From Lysinibacillus sphaericus (GTDB lineage Bacteria; Bacillota; Bacilli; Bacillales_A; Planococcaceae): DNA of 64,000 nt. This document shows, in pieces, positions 1 to 7,564 of this stretch. The position numbers and the translations under genes are program-made. Below the pieces are notes generated by a model. That model searched no databases and was not told where the DNA came from. It was given only the letters and a program-made list of their open reading frames with translations. The stretch lies in NCBI RefSeq assembly GCF_002982115.1, contig NZ_CP019980.1, positions 2,116,001-2,180,000 of the forward strand, given 5' to 3'. Within the stretch, counting starts at the first letter, position 1. Every line of letters begins with the position of its first letter.

Positions 1-30
1 ACACATAGTATACCACAATAATCGACGTTT

Positions 31-110
31 GCGAGTCGCAACTCGCTCTCGTCAAGCAGTTCATAATCCTCTTCTTTCGTCTGGTTAGCCGAAACATTAT
101 GAGCTGCTTG
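31..110 (+). other. Paired hairpins upstream of the first gene
   Basis: A small stem (gcgagt 31-36 with actcgc 41-46) is followed by a 15-bp arm at 53-67 that pairs with 96-110, with one G-U pair. The structure ends just before the RBS of the gene at 143. No T-run follows, so this is probably a leader structure or the remains of a processed boundary rather than a plain terminator. Confidence 0.4.
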
Positions 111-142
111 ATGGGAAAGTCCATCAGAAAGAAGGTGAGGAC

Positions 143-367
143 ATGAATCTTCAAGTTGAGAATCCAATGGTATTAGGAACACTCGAAACAGTTAATCGAG
201 TATCGACAAATCACTTGGTTGAGAAAGAATTTCGGGATTTTTATGGCAGTTTAATAGTAAGTAATGACGATTACATGGAGTTTCCGAACGGTGATATTGT
301 TCACATGGATAACATTCACACGTACTTAGAAGAGCACTTTAAAGCTTCATTTTGCACAAAAAAATAA
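143..367 (+). CDS. Small early phage protein, unknown
   Basis: This 74-residue protein has no recognisable domain. The start follows a good RBS (aaggtgagg). It is mildly acidic and ends in a short Lys-rich tail. It lies 69 bases ahead of the exonuclease/RecT pair on the same strand, so it is probably the first visible gene of the recombination block. Small proteins at this place in Bacillales prophages are sometimes exonuclease accessory factors, but nothing in this sequence shows that. Confidence 0.6.
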   Translation: MNLQVENPMVLGTLETVNRVSTNHLVEKEFRDFYGSLIVSNDDYMEFPNGDIVHMDNIHTYLEEHFKASFCTKK

Positions 368-436
368 ACCACTACTCGCAATAGTGGCTTAGAAAAAACA
401 TTAATTATCGTTATTTTAACACAGGAGGTTAAAAGA

Positions 437-1366
437 ATGGAAGCAGTATCTACTTTAAAGATGGATCGTATTGAATGGCTCCAACTACGTAAAAGCGGTA
501 TCGGTGGTTCAGATGCATCAGCAATTCTTGGATTTAATCGCTGGAAGTCAGCGTTTCAGTTATTCATCGAAAAGACATCTGAAATGGTTGAAGAAATCGA
601 CAATGAATTTGTGTACTGGGGCAATGTACTAGAAGATATTGTTGCACAAGAATTTGCAAGACGAACACGTAAAAAAGTACAGCGTGTGAATCGTATGCTA
701 CGACACCCTGATTTTCAATTTATGATAGCTAACTTAGACCGCCGAATCGTTGGAGAGAGAGCAATCCTCGAATGTAAAACAACATCTACGTACAACAAAG
801 ATGCCTGGGAAGGTGACGAAGTACCAGCAGCATATATTTGTCAGTTGCAACATTATCTAGCGGTCACTGGATTTGAAAAGGCATATATTGCGGTTTTGAT
901 TGGTGGGAACACATTTGTGTGGAAAGAAGTTGCCCGTGATGATGAATTTATTGAGTTAATGATTGAGCGAGAAAAAGACTTTTGGCATAACCATGTCCTT
1001 GCTAACGTACCTCCGGCGATTGATGGTAGTTCATCTGCTAGTGAGTTTTTAGCCAAAATGTTCCCTCAGGATGATGGTTCAGCCATTATGTTGGATGAGC
1101 AGATGAACACATTAATTGAGGCGATTGAATCATTAAAAAGTGAAGAAAAGCAACTCGAAAACCAACGTAAAGAATATGAAAATCAACTAAAAATAAAGCT
1201 TGGTGAGGCCGTAGAAGGATATTCGAATCGATTTAAAGTGACTTATAAAACAATTACAACTAATCGAATTGATAGCAAGCGATTAAAGGAAGAACAACCG
1301 GAGCTATATAAGAAATATTGCAATGAATCATTATTTCGCCGTTTGTCGATTAAGGAGGCGAATTAA
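437..1366 (+). CDS. YqaJ-like phage recombination exonuclease
   Basis: This 309-residue protein belongs to the YqaJ/lambda-exonuclease group of PD-(D/E)XK nucleases, which chew 5' ends of double-stranded DNA to give 3' tails for a single-strand annealing protein. The N-terminus has the family signature WLQLRKSGIGGSDASAILG (about residues 14-32). The catalytic core is visible as an acidic patch (NLDRRIVG, about 98-105) followed by ECKTT (about 111-115), the E-x-K motif. A helical charged segment lies at about 215-265. The RBS is aggaggt. The RecT gene starts two bases after the stop, so the two are surely co-translated and work as a recombinase pair. Confidence 0.92.
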   Translation: MEAVSTLKMDRIEWLQLRKSGIGGSDASAILGFNRWKSAFQLFIEKTSEMVEEIDNEFVYWGNVLEDIVAQEFARRTRKKVQRVNRMLRHPDFQFMIANLDRRIVGERAILECKTTSTYNKDAWEGDEVPAAYICQLQHYLAVTGFEKAYIAVLIGGNTFVWKEVARDDEFIELMIEREKDFWHNHVLANVPPAIDGSSSASEFLAKMFPQDDGSAIMLDEQMNTLIEAIESLKSEEKQLENQRKEYENQLKIKLGEAVEGYSNRFKVTYKTITTNRIDSKRLKEEQPELYKKYCNESLFRRLSIKEAN

Positions 1367-1368
1367 AC

Positions 1369-2175
1369 ATGGCAACTACAAATGACTTAAAAGCGCAAAT
1401 ACAAGGTCAAGTACAACAAGGTCTTACACCAGAACAATCATTAAACAAATTGTTAAAGCGTATGGGTCCTCAAATTCAACGAGCATTACCTAAACACATG
1501 GATGCTGATCGTATTGCACGAATTGCCTTAACAGCAGTTCGTGCTACACCAAAGCTACTAGAATGTGACCAAATGAGTTTTCTAGCAGCACTTATGCAAT
1601 CTGCTCAACTAGGAGTGGAGCCAAATACAGGGCTAGGACAAGCTTATTTAATCCCATATGGCAAACAAGTACAGTTCCAGTTAGGTTATAAAGGTTTAAT
1701 TGATTTAGCTGTTCGTAGCGGTCAATATAAAGCCATTTATGCGCATGAAGTGTATAAGGAAGATGAATTTTCGTTTGCATACGGATTACACAAAGATCTT
1801 GTCCATGTACCTTCGACAAATCCAGAAGGCGAACCAATCGGTTACTACGCTGTGTACCATTTAAAAAATGGCGGATACGACTTTGTTTACTGGACAAGAG
1901 AACGTATTGATAAACATGCTCAAAAGTTTTCGCAAGCCGTTCAAAAAGGTTCGACAAGCCCTTGGAAAACTAACTATGACGCAATGGCTAAAAAAACTGT
2001 ACTAAAAGAAGTATTAAAATATTCTCCTAAATCAATCGAGCTGCAGAAGGTAGTAGAGGCTGATGAAACGATTAAAAACGAGGTATCAGAGGATATGAGT
2101 GATGTTATTGATGTCACAGATTATTCGATCATTGAAGCAGAAGCAGTTCAAGAGGAAAAGATTATTGAACAGTAA
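1369..2175 (+). CDS. recT: RecT single-strand annealing protein
   Basis: This 268-residue protein has the RecT family layout: an N-terminal helical part, then TPKLLECDQMSFLAALMQSAQLGVEP (about 63-88; quoted here only as a landmark in two parts, TPKLLECDQMSF and LAALMQSAQLGVEP) and GLGQAYLIPYGKQVQFQLGYKGLI (about 90-113, core GQAYLIPYG and QLGYKGL). It anneals complementary single strands, using tails made by the exonuclease encoded just upstream. The acidic C-terminal tail (about 240-268) is typical and probably regulates loading or recruits partners. The length matches the family. The next small gene starts inside its last codons. Confidence 0.94.
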   Translation: MATTNDLKAQIQGQVQQGLTPEQSLNKLLKRMGPQIQRALPKHMDADRIARIALTAVRATPKLLECDQMSFLAALMQSAQLGVEPNTGLGQAYLIPYGKQVQFQLGYKGLIDLAVRSGQYKAIYAHEVYKEDEFSFAYGLHKDLVHVPSTNPEGEPIGYYAVYHLKNGGYDFVYWTRERIDKHAQKFSQAVQKGSTSPWKTNYDAMAKKTVLKEVLKYSPKSIELQKVVEADETIKNEVSEDMSDVIDVTDYSIIEAEAVQEEKIIEQ

Positions 2176-2341
2176 CGTACCACACAAAGTCCTTCTGCCT
2201 GCGTGGATCTTTCAACAGGCGAAGGATAACGATCAAATCAAACGTTTGGTGTTGCAATACATGATTAGATATCCAAACTATCGAATTATCAAAATCAAGG
2301 GTAGTTTTGCGGTTTGTGAAAGATTAGAGGGGTTCTTATAA
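2165..2341 (+). CDS. Small phage protein downstream of recT, unknown
   Basis: This 58-residue protein is read from TTG at 2165, eleven bases before the recT stop, after the purine-rich site aagagg. The ATG at 2099 in the same frame would give a longer protein overlapping recT by 77 bases, which is less likely. The sequence has an amphipathic middle (LVLQYMIRYPNYRIIKIKG) and no known domain. It closes the recombination operon. The opposing VOC gene ends 44 bases downstream. Confidence 0.55.
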   Translation: MNSNVPHKVLLPAWIFQQAKDNDQIKRLVLQYMIRYPNYRIIKIKGSFAVCERLEGFL

Positions 2342-2384
2342 AAACGATATGTAAAGGTGACATTTAGAGTTAGGAATTAAAGTA

Positions 2385-2789
2385 TTAAATTCCTTTGTTG
2401 TTACGAAGTTCTACTATTGTTCCTTCAGGTGCTTTTATTTTGCATAAGCTACCATTCTCAACATGGTAAATTATTTCATTATTCTTCATTAAGAATTCAG
2501 TGTCTAATTCATGAAGGCGAGATACTTCTGATTTTAAATCTTCTACCCATAAACAAAAGTGAACTAGACCCAGGGAATTTGTGTTTACGTCACATAGTAT
2601 TTCATTTTGTTTTCCAGTTTGCAGTTCAATATAAAAATCGCCCAATTGAATCCATGTATTAAAATTGCGTCCGTGAAAATCAGGTGATTCTTGTACTACT
2701 TTAAAACCCAGTATGTCTGTATAGAAATTTAACGATTCGGTGTATGTATTGGTTTGGATGCATAAATGATGCACGAAACTTTTATTCAT
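2385..2789 (-). CDS. VOC-family (glyoxalase-like) protein, prophage cargo
   Basis: This 134-residue protein has two beta-alpha-beta-beta-beta halves of the vicinal-oxygen-chelate fold. The first half opens with FVHHLCIQTNTYTESLNFY and DILGFKVV; the second has LGLVHFCLWVEDL and ends with KAPEGTIVELRN. His and Glu residues at the usual metal positions are present (H7 or H8, E55, H77, E128 by eye). Members bind metals, isomerise or cleave small molecules, or sequester antibiotics; the substrate here cannot be read. It runs against the phage early genes and has its own RBS (agaggt), the pattern of a lysogenic-conversion cargo gene. Confidence 0.8.
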   Translation of the reverse strand: MNKSFVHHLCIQTNTYTESLNFYTDILGFKVVQESPDFHGRNFNTWIQLGDFYIELQTGKQNEILCDVNTNSLGLVHFCLWVEDLKSEVSRLHELDTEFLMKNNEIIYHVENGSLCKIKAPEGTIVELRNNKGI

Positions 2790-2915
2790 AAATTACCTCT
2801 TTTCAGTTGATAAATGATGTTCAAATAAATAGTTCATTACAATATTATATCAATTTGGTTTAAGGAATAAATAAAAACCTTTAAAAAAGGTCGAGTTAAG
2901 GAGAGGCGAGGGCAA

Positions 2916-3731
2916 ATGGGCATTATCCGAGTAGCTAAAAACAACAACTATGTAGTGATGAATCGTACAGCATTAAATGACAACCGTCTATCTTGGAAAG
3001 CTAAAGGCATTATGGCTTATATGCTTTCAATGCCAGATGATTGGGTGTTTTATATGGACGAATTAATTACGCATGCTACAGATGGCAAAGATTCGTTCAA
3101 AAGTGGACTAAAAGAGCTTAAAGATAACGGCTATGTAGAGCGTAAACCAGTTAGAGATGAAAAAACGAAAAGGATCGTTGCTTGGGAGACGATTGTCCAT
3201 GAAGCGCCTATCCAACAAGAGGAGAAACCATCAGTAGAAATCCCACCAGTGGAAAAGCCATTAGAGGAAAACCCACTTATGGAAAACCCACAAGTGGAAA
3301 AACCACTAGTGGAAAATCCGCCCCTACTAAGTATTGATAATAACCAAGTATTGAATAAACCAAATACTGATAATAACCAAGTACTGACTACAGACAAACA
3401 ACATGCTCAAAGGCTATATGGGTTCTTTGTCAGTCGTCTGCAAAAGTTGCCTAGCAATAAGTTACGAGAAGATATTGATTACTATCTATCGACCTATCAA
3501 GATGCAAATCTAGTTATTGAAGCGTTTGAGCGAGCTCTGTTAAATGGACGAGTCAGAGATAAAGAAAAATATGCTAATGGTACATTACGCAATTGGAGAT
3601 ATGAGGGTGTAACATCTATGCAACTATTAGCGAAAAAGGAGGCTCAACAACGTGCATCCAATACAGGAAGTACTAGCAAAGGCACAAGCAAAGTACCAAG
3701 CATTATTGGACGAAGAAGCAGCTTCGATTAA
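2916..3731 (+). CDS. DnaD-like phage replication initiation protein
   Basis: This 271-residue protein has an N-terminal winged-helix domain (about 1-95; the RLSWKAKGIMAYMLSMPDDW and LKELKDNGYVERK segments are typical of phage replisome organisers). A Pro/Glu-rich linker (about 98-140) contains repeats of the type V-E-K-P or x-E-N-P. The C-terminal DnaD/DnaB2-like domain (about 165-250) has YANGTLRNWRYEGV as the family signature. It is expected to bind the phage origin and recruit the DnaC-like loader encoded next. The 3' end overlaps that gene by 80 bases. Confidence 0.85.
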   Translation: MGIIRVAKNNNYVVMNRTALNDNRLSWKAKGIMAYMLSMPDDWVFYMDELITHATDGKDSFKSGLKELKDNGYVERKPVRDEKTKRIVAWETIVHEAPIQQEEKPSVEIPPVEKPLEENPLMENPQVEKPLVENPPLLSIDNNQVLNKPNTDNNQVLTTDKQHAQRLYGFFVSRLQKLPSNKLREDIDYYLSTYQDANLVIEAFERALLNGRVRDKEKYANGTLRNWRYEGVTSMQLLAKKEAQQRASNTGSTSKGTSKVPSIIGRRSSFD

Positions 3732-4497
3732 TGACAAACAGTATGAATGTACAAAGTGCAAAGATGTAGGCGGATTATTTGAAATGAAAGTCGATGAAGA
3801 TGAAACCAGTATTACTTACGGTAAATCATTTCAAATTTGGGTTGATTGCGAATGCGAGAAAAATAGAATTGTTAGCAAGCTGATGAAGGCTAGTGAAATC
3901 ACAGAAGAATTCAAAGCAATGACATTTGATAACTTTTTCACCAATGGAGCACCCAAGGTAGTACAAGACATGCACCTATTGGCTACTAAATACTATGCAG
4001 ATTTTGAACAAATCCAAAAGTCAAAGCAAAACAGTATTGCCTATCTAGGTCAACCAGGATCAGGGAAAACACACTTACTTATAGCTTTGGCCAACTTAAT
4101 GATGACAGAGAAACATAAGTCAGTATTGTATTTTCCATTCGTGGAAGGCTTCGATGATTTACGTTCAGATTTTGAAAAGCTAGAGGCCAAGATGATCCGT
4201 ATGAAACAGGTCGATATTCTCTTTATCGATGACTTGTTTAAACCTGTTACAAAGCAAATGAAAGATGGGGAAAGGATTAAAGTGCCACAGGGTAGCGAAT
4301 GGGAAATTAAACAGCTTTATTCTGTTGTGAACTATCGTTATATGAATCATAAGCCGGTGTTTATTAGCAGCGAACTAACGTTTGATGAAATGATTGTTCA
4401 AATGGACGAAGGGCTCGGTACACGCTTTTATCAGATGTGTAAGCAGTTCTTTATTCATATCGATAAGGACTTAGGGTTGAATTATAGATTAAAGTGA
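3652..4497 (+). CDS. DnaC-like helicase loader ATPase
   Basis: This 281-residue AAA+ protein probably loads the host replicative helicase at the phage origin. It carries an N-terminal zinc-binding cluster (CTKCKD at about 33-38 and CECEK at about 66-70), a Walker A motif GQPGSGKTH (about 132-140) and a Walker B motif ILFIDD (about 179-184). The start is GTG at 3652, placed 8 bases after a strong aaggagg that lies inside the upstream replication gene. The 80-base overlap means the two proteins are translationally coupled, as expected of an initiator and its loader. Confidence 0.88.
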   Translation: MHPIQEVLAKAQAKYQALLDEEAASINDKQYECTKCKDVGGLFEMKVDEDETSITYGKSFQIWVDCECEKNRIVSKLMKASEITEEFKAMTFDNFFTNGAPKVVQDMHLLATKYYADFEQIQKSKQNSIAYLGQPGSGKTHLLIALANLMMTEKHKSVLYFPFVEGFDDLRSDFEKLEAKMIRMKQVDILFIDDLFKPVTKQMKDGERIKVPQGSEWEIKQLYSVVNYRYMNHKPVFISSELTFDEMIVQMDEGLGTRFYQMCKQFFIHIDKDLGLNYRLK

Positions 4498-4531
4498 GGG
4501 GCGCTTAGCCCCTTGATTGGAGGGCGAACAG

Positions 4532-4867
4532 ATGAGGTACAACAAATCTATCGATTGTGGTTGTGGTCATAAAGTTAATCTAGACGACTTCTTAAATCTT
4601 GTCAGGAACGAAGCCTTAGACGATGGTGAAATAAGCGATTTACAGGAAGAAATAACGTGTAATGTATGTAATGCCATTTATCAAGTAAGTGCAAGTGCTT
4701 ATGTACATGTCGATGTTTCACTGGAAAGAGTCGAATTATTAAGCCGAGGCTTTGTGCTTAATGGTGAAACAGTAAGTTTAAATCAATTTGGCATTGGTGA
4801 AGAAGTTGCTTTGCAGATGGCGAATACCAAGCTGGTAACATGCTTTACAAGATTAGTGGTGGAGTAG
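4532..4867 (+). CDS. Small zinc-ribbon phage protein
   Basis: The 111-residue product begins at ATG 4532, seven bases after ggaggg; a TTG at 4517 in frame lacks an RBS. It has two cysteine pairs (CGCGHKVN near residue 6 and CNVC near residue 45), which look like a zinc ribbon, followed by a beta-rich part. No specific function is recognisable. It belongs to the early gene run that continues to 5600. Confidence 0.65.
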   Translation: MRYNKSIDCGCGHKVNLDDFLNLVRNEALDDGEISDLQEEITCNVCNAIYQVSASAYVHVDVSLERVELLSRGFVLNGETVSLNQFGIGEEVALQMANTKLVTCFTRLVVE

Positions 4868-4935
4868 TTTGCAACATTTACAATGCACAAATTGATGAAA
4901 ATCAATTAGCTTTGGCTATTTAGGAGGGAGTATGG

Positions 4936-5127
4936 ATGAATAATGATTTAAAACAGATTTTAGCCAAGGTTCGTGAGGCGAGATGTGAGTGGGAACTAAA
5001 AAACCTCATGAATGAGCTAGAGGAATTCAACAAACAAAATTACAAAGCTGCTGCTATTGATATCGCTTTGGAAACAGGTGACCGCAAGGCTTTTAATAAA
5101 TTGGTGGTGTGTTATACAAATGACTAA
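4936..5127 (+). CDS. Small helical phage protein, unknown
   Basis: This 63-residue, largely helical, charged protein is preceded by taggagggag. It has no recognisable domain. Its last 8 bases overlap the start of the next gene (5120), so it sits in a tightly coupled string of small early genes. Confidence 0.6.
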   Translation: MNNDLKQILAKVREARCEWELKNLMNELEEFNKQNYKAAAIDIALETGDRKAFNKLVVCYTND

Positions 5128-5344
5128 AAATTTCACATGGTACGCACCAAATGCAGAACTGCTGAAATGCCCTGTGCCTGGCTGTCATCACATTGGGACT
5201 ATCATCACGAAAAAGCATTGCTGGCTAGTGCATGGCATGACGAGAGATGAGGTTGGTGAAAAGTACGGGAAGCCTAAGCGTATTTTGACATATAGCGAGA
5301 ATCAAATTAAAGCGAGGGACGAGGAATGGGTGAACAATACTTAA
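5120..5344 (+). CDS. Small phage protein with C2H2-like motif
   Basis: The 74-residue product starts at ATG 5120 inside the end of the previous gene; an upstream GTG-rich stretch (ggtggtgt) can act as RBS. Residues 17-39 hold C-x4-C-H and H-C-x3-H spacing (CPVPGCHH, KHCWLVH), which resembles a single zinc finger. The rest, including the GMTRDEVGEKYGKPKR part, resembles helical DNA-binding modules of MucR/Ros-like small proteins. This is only a resemblance. Confidence 0.6.
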   Translation: MTKNFTWYAPNAELLKCPVPGCHHIGTIITKKHCWLVHGMTRDEVGEKYGKPKRILTYSENQIKARDEEWVNNT

Positions 5345-5514
5345 TCGATCAGTTGGTGTTACACATAGGCCTCTACAAAAAATATCAGTACAAAGAAAAC
5401 GAGATAGGGTTTTATCAGAACCTAGAAGCATTACGCGTGCTGAAAGGGCTTAGCACACATGATGAAGCTTTAGATTATGCTATTGCAGTTACTGAAAGAG
5501 TGAAGGCTTCATGA
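5326..5514 (+). CDS. Small phage protein, unknown
   Basis: This 62-residue protein overlaps the previous gene by 19 bases and has the RBS gagggacgagg. It is mostly helical with no recognised domain. It ends in the four-base ATGA overlap with a 29-codon ORF. Confidence 0.55.
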   Translation: MGEQYLIDQLVLHIGLYKKYQYKENEIGFYQNLEALRVLKGLSTHDEALDYAIAVTERVKAS

Positions 5515-5600
5515 GACTATGTAACGGTATTCAAATTGACATTATTAATGCATTAAAAGCAAGTACGGAAAGTTTTAAGATGTTTTATCAGCAGATTTAA
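5511..5600 (+). CDS. Possible 29-residue phage peptide
   Basis: ATG 5511 overlaps the previous stop (ATGA), an arrangement typical of translational reinitiation, and the frame runs to a TAA at 5598-5600. The peptide has one Cys and a helical stretch. It may be real or the remnant of a longer gene cut off at its 3' end. Confidence 0.35.
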   Translation: MRLCNGIQIDIINALKASTESFKMFYQQI

Positions 5601-5756
5601 AGAATGGATTTTTGAAGGAAACAGTATGAGAAACTGCGGAGAGTGCCATCGTAATGGCAAGATATTGTTCAGGAGAATGAAGAATGAAAAAACCAAATTC
5701 TAAAATGGTTCGCCAATAGTTTCACCAAAAAAGGGTTATTAAATTGACACGATTGA

Positions 5757-6176
5757 CTATTCTGGTGGATATTTATAAGTTTTTAAGTGGGTGTGATTTA
5801 TCAATTTAACCTCGGGTCCATAAGATATTTCATAGGTCATTCGGTCCTTCCCTACAGGGATATACTGACCGCCATCTGTAGGTTCAATTTCAAATGTAAT
5901 TTGCAATTTAAATCCACGAAAACCGTTTACTCTTTTAGTTTCAATAACTTCAATTTTCCATAGAGTAACATGTGGTGAAATATCCTGGAAAATCTTCGGA
6001 TAATAATAGCTAGTTAAGTCTTTTTCAATATAAGGAGTAAGCATGATCATAAGCATATCCTGCATTCTAAGTTCGTTAGAGTCTTGAGTGGGTTCATTTA
6101 TTCCGAAACCTGTCTTTGGAAGGGAAAATAAAACAAGAGTAATTGATATTACTAAAGCAGATAAACCCTTTTTCAT
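5757..6176 (-). CDS. DUF3888-type secreted protein
   Basis: This 139-residue protein has an N-terminal signal peptide (MKKGLSALVISITLVLF, cleavage likely about residue 25). Its body resembles DUF3888 proteins of Bacillales: an LRMQDMLMIMLTPYIEKDL segment followed by a beta-rich domain ending in Y-x-Y-P-P. The role of the family is unknown. It is the last of three minus-strand genes (5757-6806) that face the phage early operon, so this block is probably cargo expressed in the lysogen. The RBS is agaggtg. Confidence 0.72.
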   Translation of the reverse strand: MKKGLSALVISITLVLFSLPKTGFGINEPTQDSNELRMQDMLMIMLTPYIEKDLTSYYYPKIFQDISPHVTLWKIEVIETKRVNGFRGFKLQITFEIEPTDGGQYIPVGKDRMTYEISYGPEVKLINHTHLKTYKYPPE

Positions 6177-6294
6177 TTATAAAATACACCTCTTTAAAAA
6201 ATTTTATAAATTTATTATTAACGATTCATTTAAAAGTATGTAGCTTCATCAGTAGTTTATTGCACAACATGAGGAATTTAAGAAGTAAGAGCGA

Positions 6295-6531
6295 TTATAA
6301 TATCGCTCTAAAAAACTCATAAAATCCCATATTCATAGGGATTGCCCATATAAAGAAACCGAGTAGGGCAATTGGACCAATAAAGAAATTATAAATCTTT
6401 GTCGGCAAAATGTTTCCGAATAACGTTTTGTAGATTGCTACGCAAACTACCATTACAACCGGCAGTAAAATCAATGGTGGTATCAAAAATAACAGACTTC
6501 CACCAAGAGATATTCCTGAAAATATGTCCAT
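6295..6531 (-). CDS. Small membrane protein, two helices
   Basis: This 78-residue protein has two hydrophobic segments (about 8-35 and 50-70) separated by a short polar loop (TLFGNILPTK). The RBS is agaggta. No family is recognised. It lies between the zinc-ribbon gene and the DUF3888 gene on the minus strand; the three are probably transcribed in tandem. Confidence 0.55.
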   Translation of the reverse strand: MDIFSGISLGGSLLFLIPPLILLPVVMVVCVAIYKTLFGNILPTKIYNFFIGPIALLGFFIWAIPMNMGFYEFFRAIL

Positions 6532-6614
6532 TCAATTACCTCTTTATGTATTTTGTGTAAATTGTACCATAAAAAAGCTGCAGCGTTTGCACACGCTACA
6601 ACTTCAGTACGAAA

Positions 6615-6806
6615 CTATTTGAACTTTTGAGGTTTTGCAGCCTTAATTGAAGCTACTTCTCCGCAATTTTGACACACAGTATAAATAAGTGGAGATCCTG
6701 AAGAGAAAATACTGTTAACTGGTCTTAAGGCAGCATAGCCATCAAGTTTACCTTCGCCAAATGAATTACCACCGCAGGACTTGCAGATTAATTTATTGTT
6801 TTCCAT
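6615..6806 (-). CDS. Small zinc-ribbon protein
   Basis: This 63-residue protein has two CxxC knuckles (CKSCGG at about 8-13, CQNCGE at about 46-51), giving a four-Cys zinc ribbon. The middle is variable. The RBS is gaggtga. Such small ribbons are common in prophage cargo and have no assigned role. It is the first gene of the minus-strand trio. Confidence 0.65.
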   Translation of the reverse strand: MENNKLICKSCGGNSFGEGKLDGYAALRPVNSIFSSGSPLIYTVCQNCGEVASIKAAKPQKFK

Positions 6807-6944
6807 ATAATCACCTCAATATGTAAGTTATGTAAATTTTAACACAGAAAAAGCCGCAGCGTCGTCACACGCTACAGCTCTAATTGGATTATGCTATTTA
6901 AGCCTTCTCGAAGCATTATACCACAGCTTAAGGGGGCTAACCTG

Positions 6945-7382
6945 ATGGGCAAACAAGGGCAAATTAAAGTAACGAAAGAGGATTTACTGCAGTGGATTAA
7001 GAATTATCATTGGATGGTTGCAACTATTGAAGAAGCACGGAAGCCAGTAGCAAAGGTTGATAATAATAGTTACATTGGGGCAAAAATAGCAATGTATGGT
7101 ATTGAGGCAACATTACCAAAGGCAATCGGAGGTACTAGTGATCCGGTGTTTACAGAAGTACAACGTCGTGTATATTCACTAAATTATCGTATTATGGAAT
7201 ATGAGCAAAAAATCGCGGAAGTGCAAATGCGTATTCCACTAGTGACCGGAGACAGGGAGATTGAAGTGCTTCATAGATTGCTAGATGGTGAAAGTATGCG
7301 AGCTGTTGGTAGACACATGAAATTGTCCAGTACTACGATATTTAGGGTCAGAAACAATATATTGAAACAAATGTTGAAGTAG
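6945..7382 (+). CDS. ArpU/RinA-like late transcription regulator
   Basis: This 145-residue protein is read from ATG 6945, behind taaggggg. The N-terminal part is helical, and the C-terminus (about 105-142) is a sigma-70 region-4-like helix-turn-helix: IEVLHRLLDGESMRAVGRHM followed by a recognition helix LSSTTIFRVRNNI. Proteins of this type control late (morphogenesis and lysis) transcription in Gram-positive phages. Its place at the end of the early block fits. A short hairpin (agcc-gaga-ggct) with a T-rich tail follows the stop. Confidence 0.75.
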   Translation: MGKQGQIKVTKEDLLQWIKNYHWMVATIEEARKPVAKVDNNSYIGAKIAMYGIEATLPKAIGGTSDPVFTEVQRRVYSLNYRIMEYEQKIAEVQMRIPLVTGDREIEVLHRLLDGESMRAVGRHMKLSSTTIFRVRNNILKQMLK

Positions 7383-7564
7383 CCGAGAGGCTGCTTCTTT
7401 TATTTCTAAAAGTTTTGTTTCTTCAACAAATTGGCCAGCTTAATAAATGAGGTTTTTAATAGGTTGTTGGTCTAAAAAACTAGTATGTTTTTAAAAAGGG
7501 TTTTAGACAATTTTAAAGAATAAATATAATAAAGGAGTAATAAAGTAAGAAAGGAATTATTATT

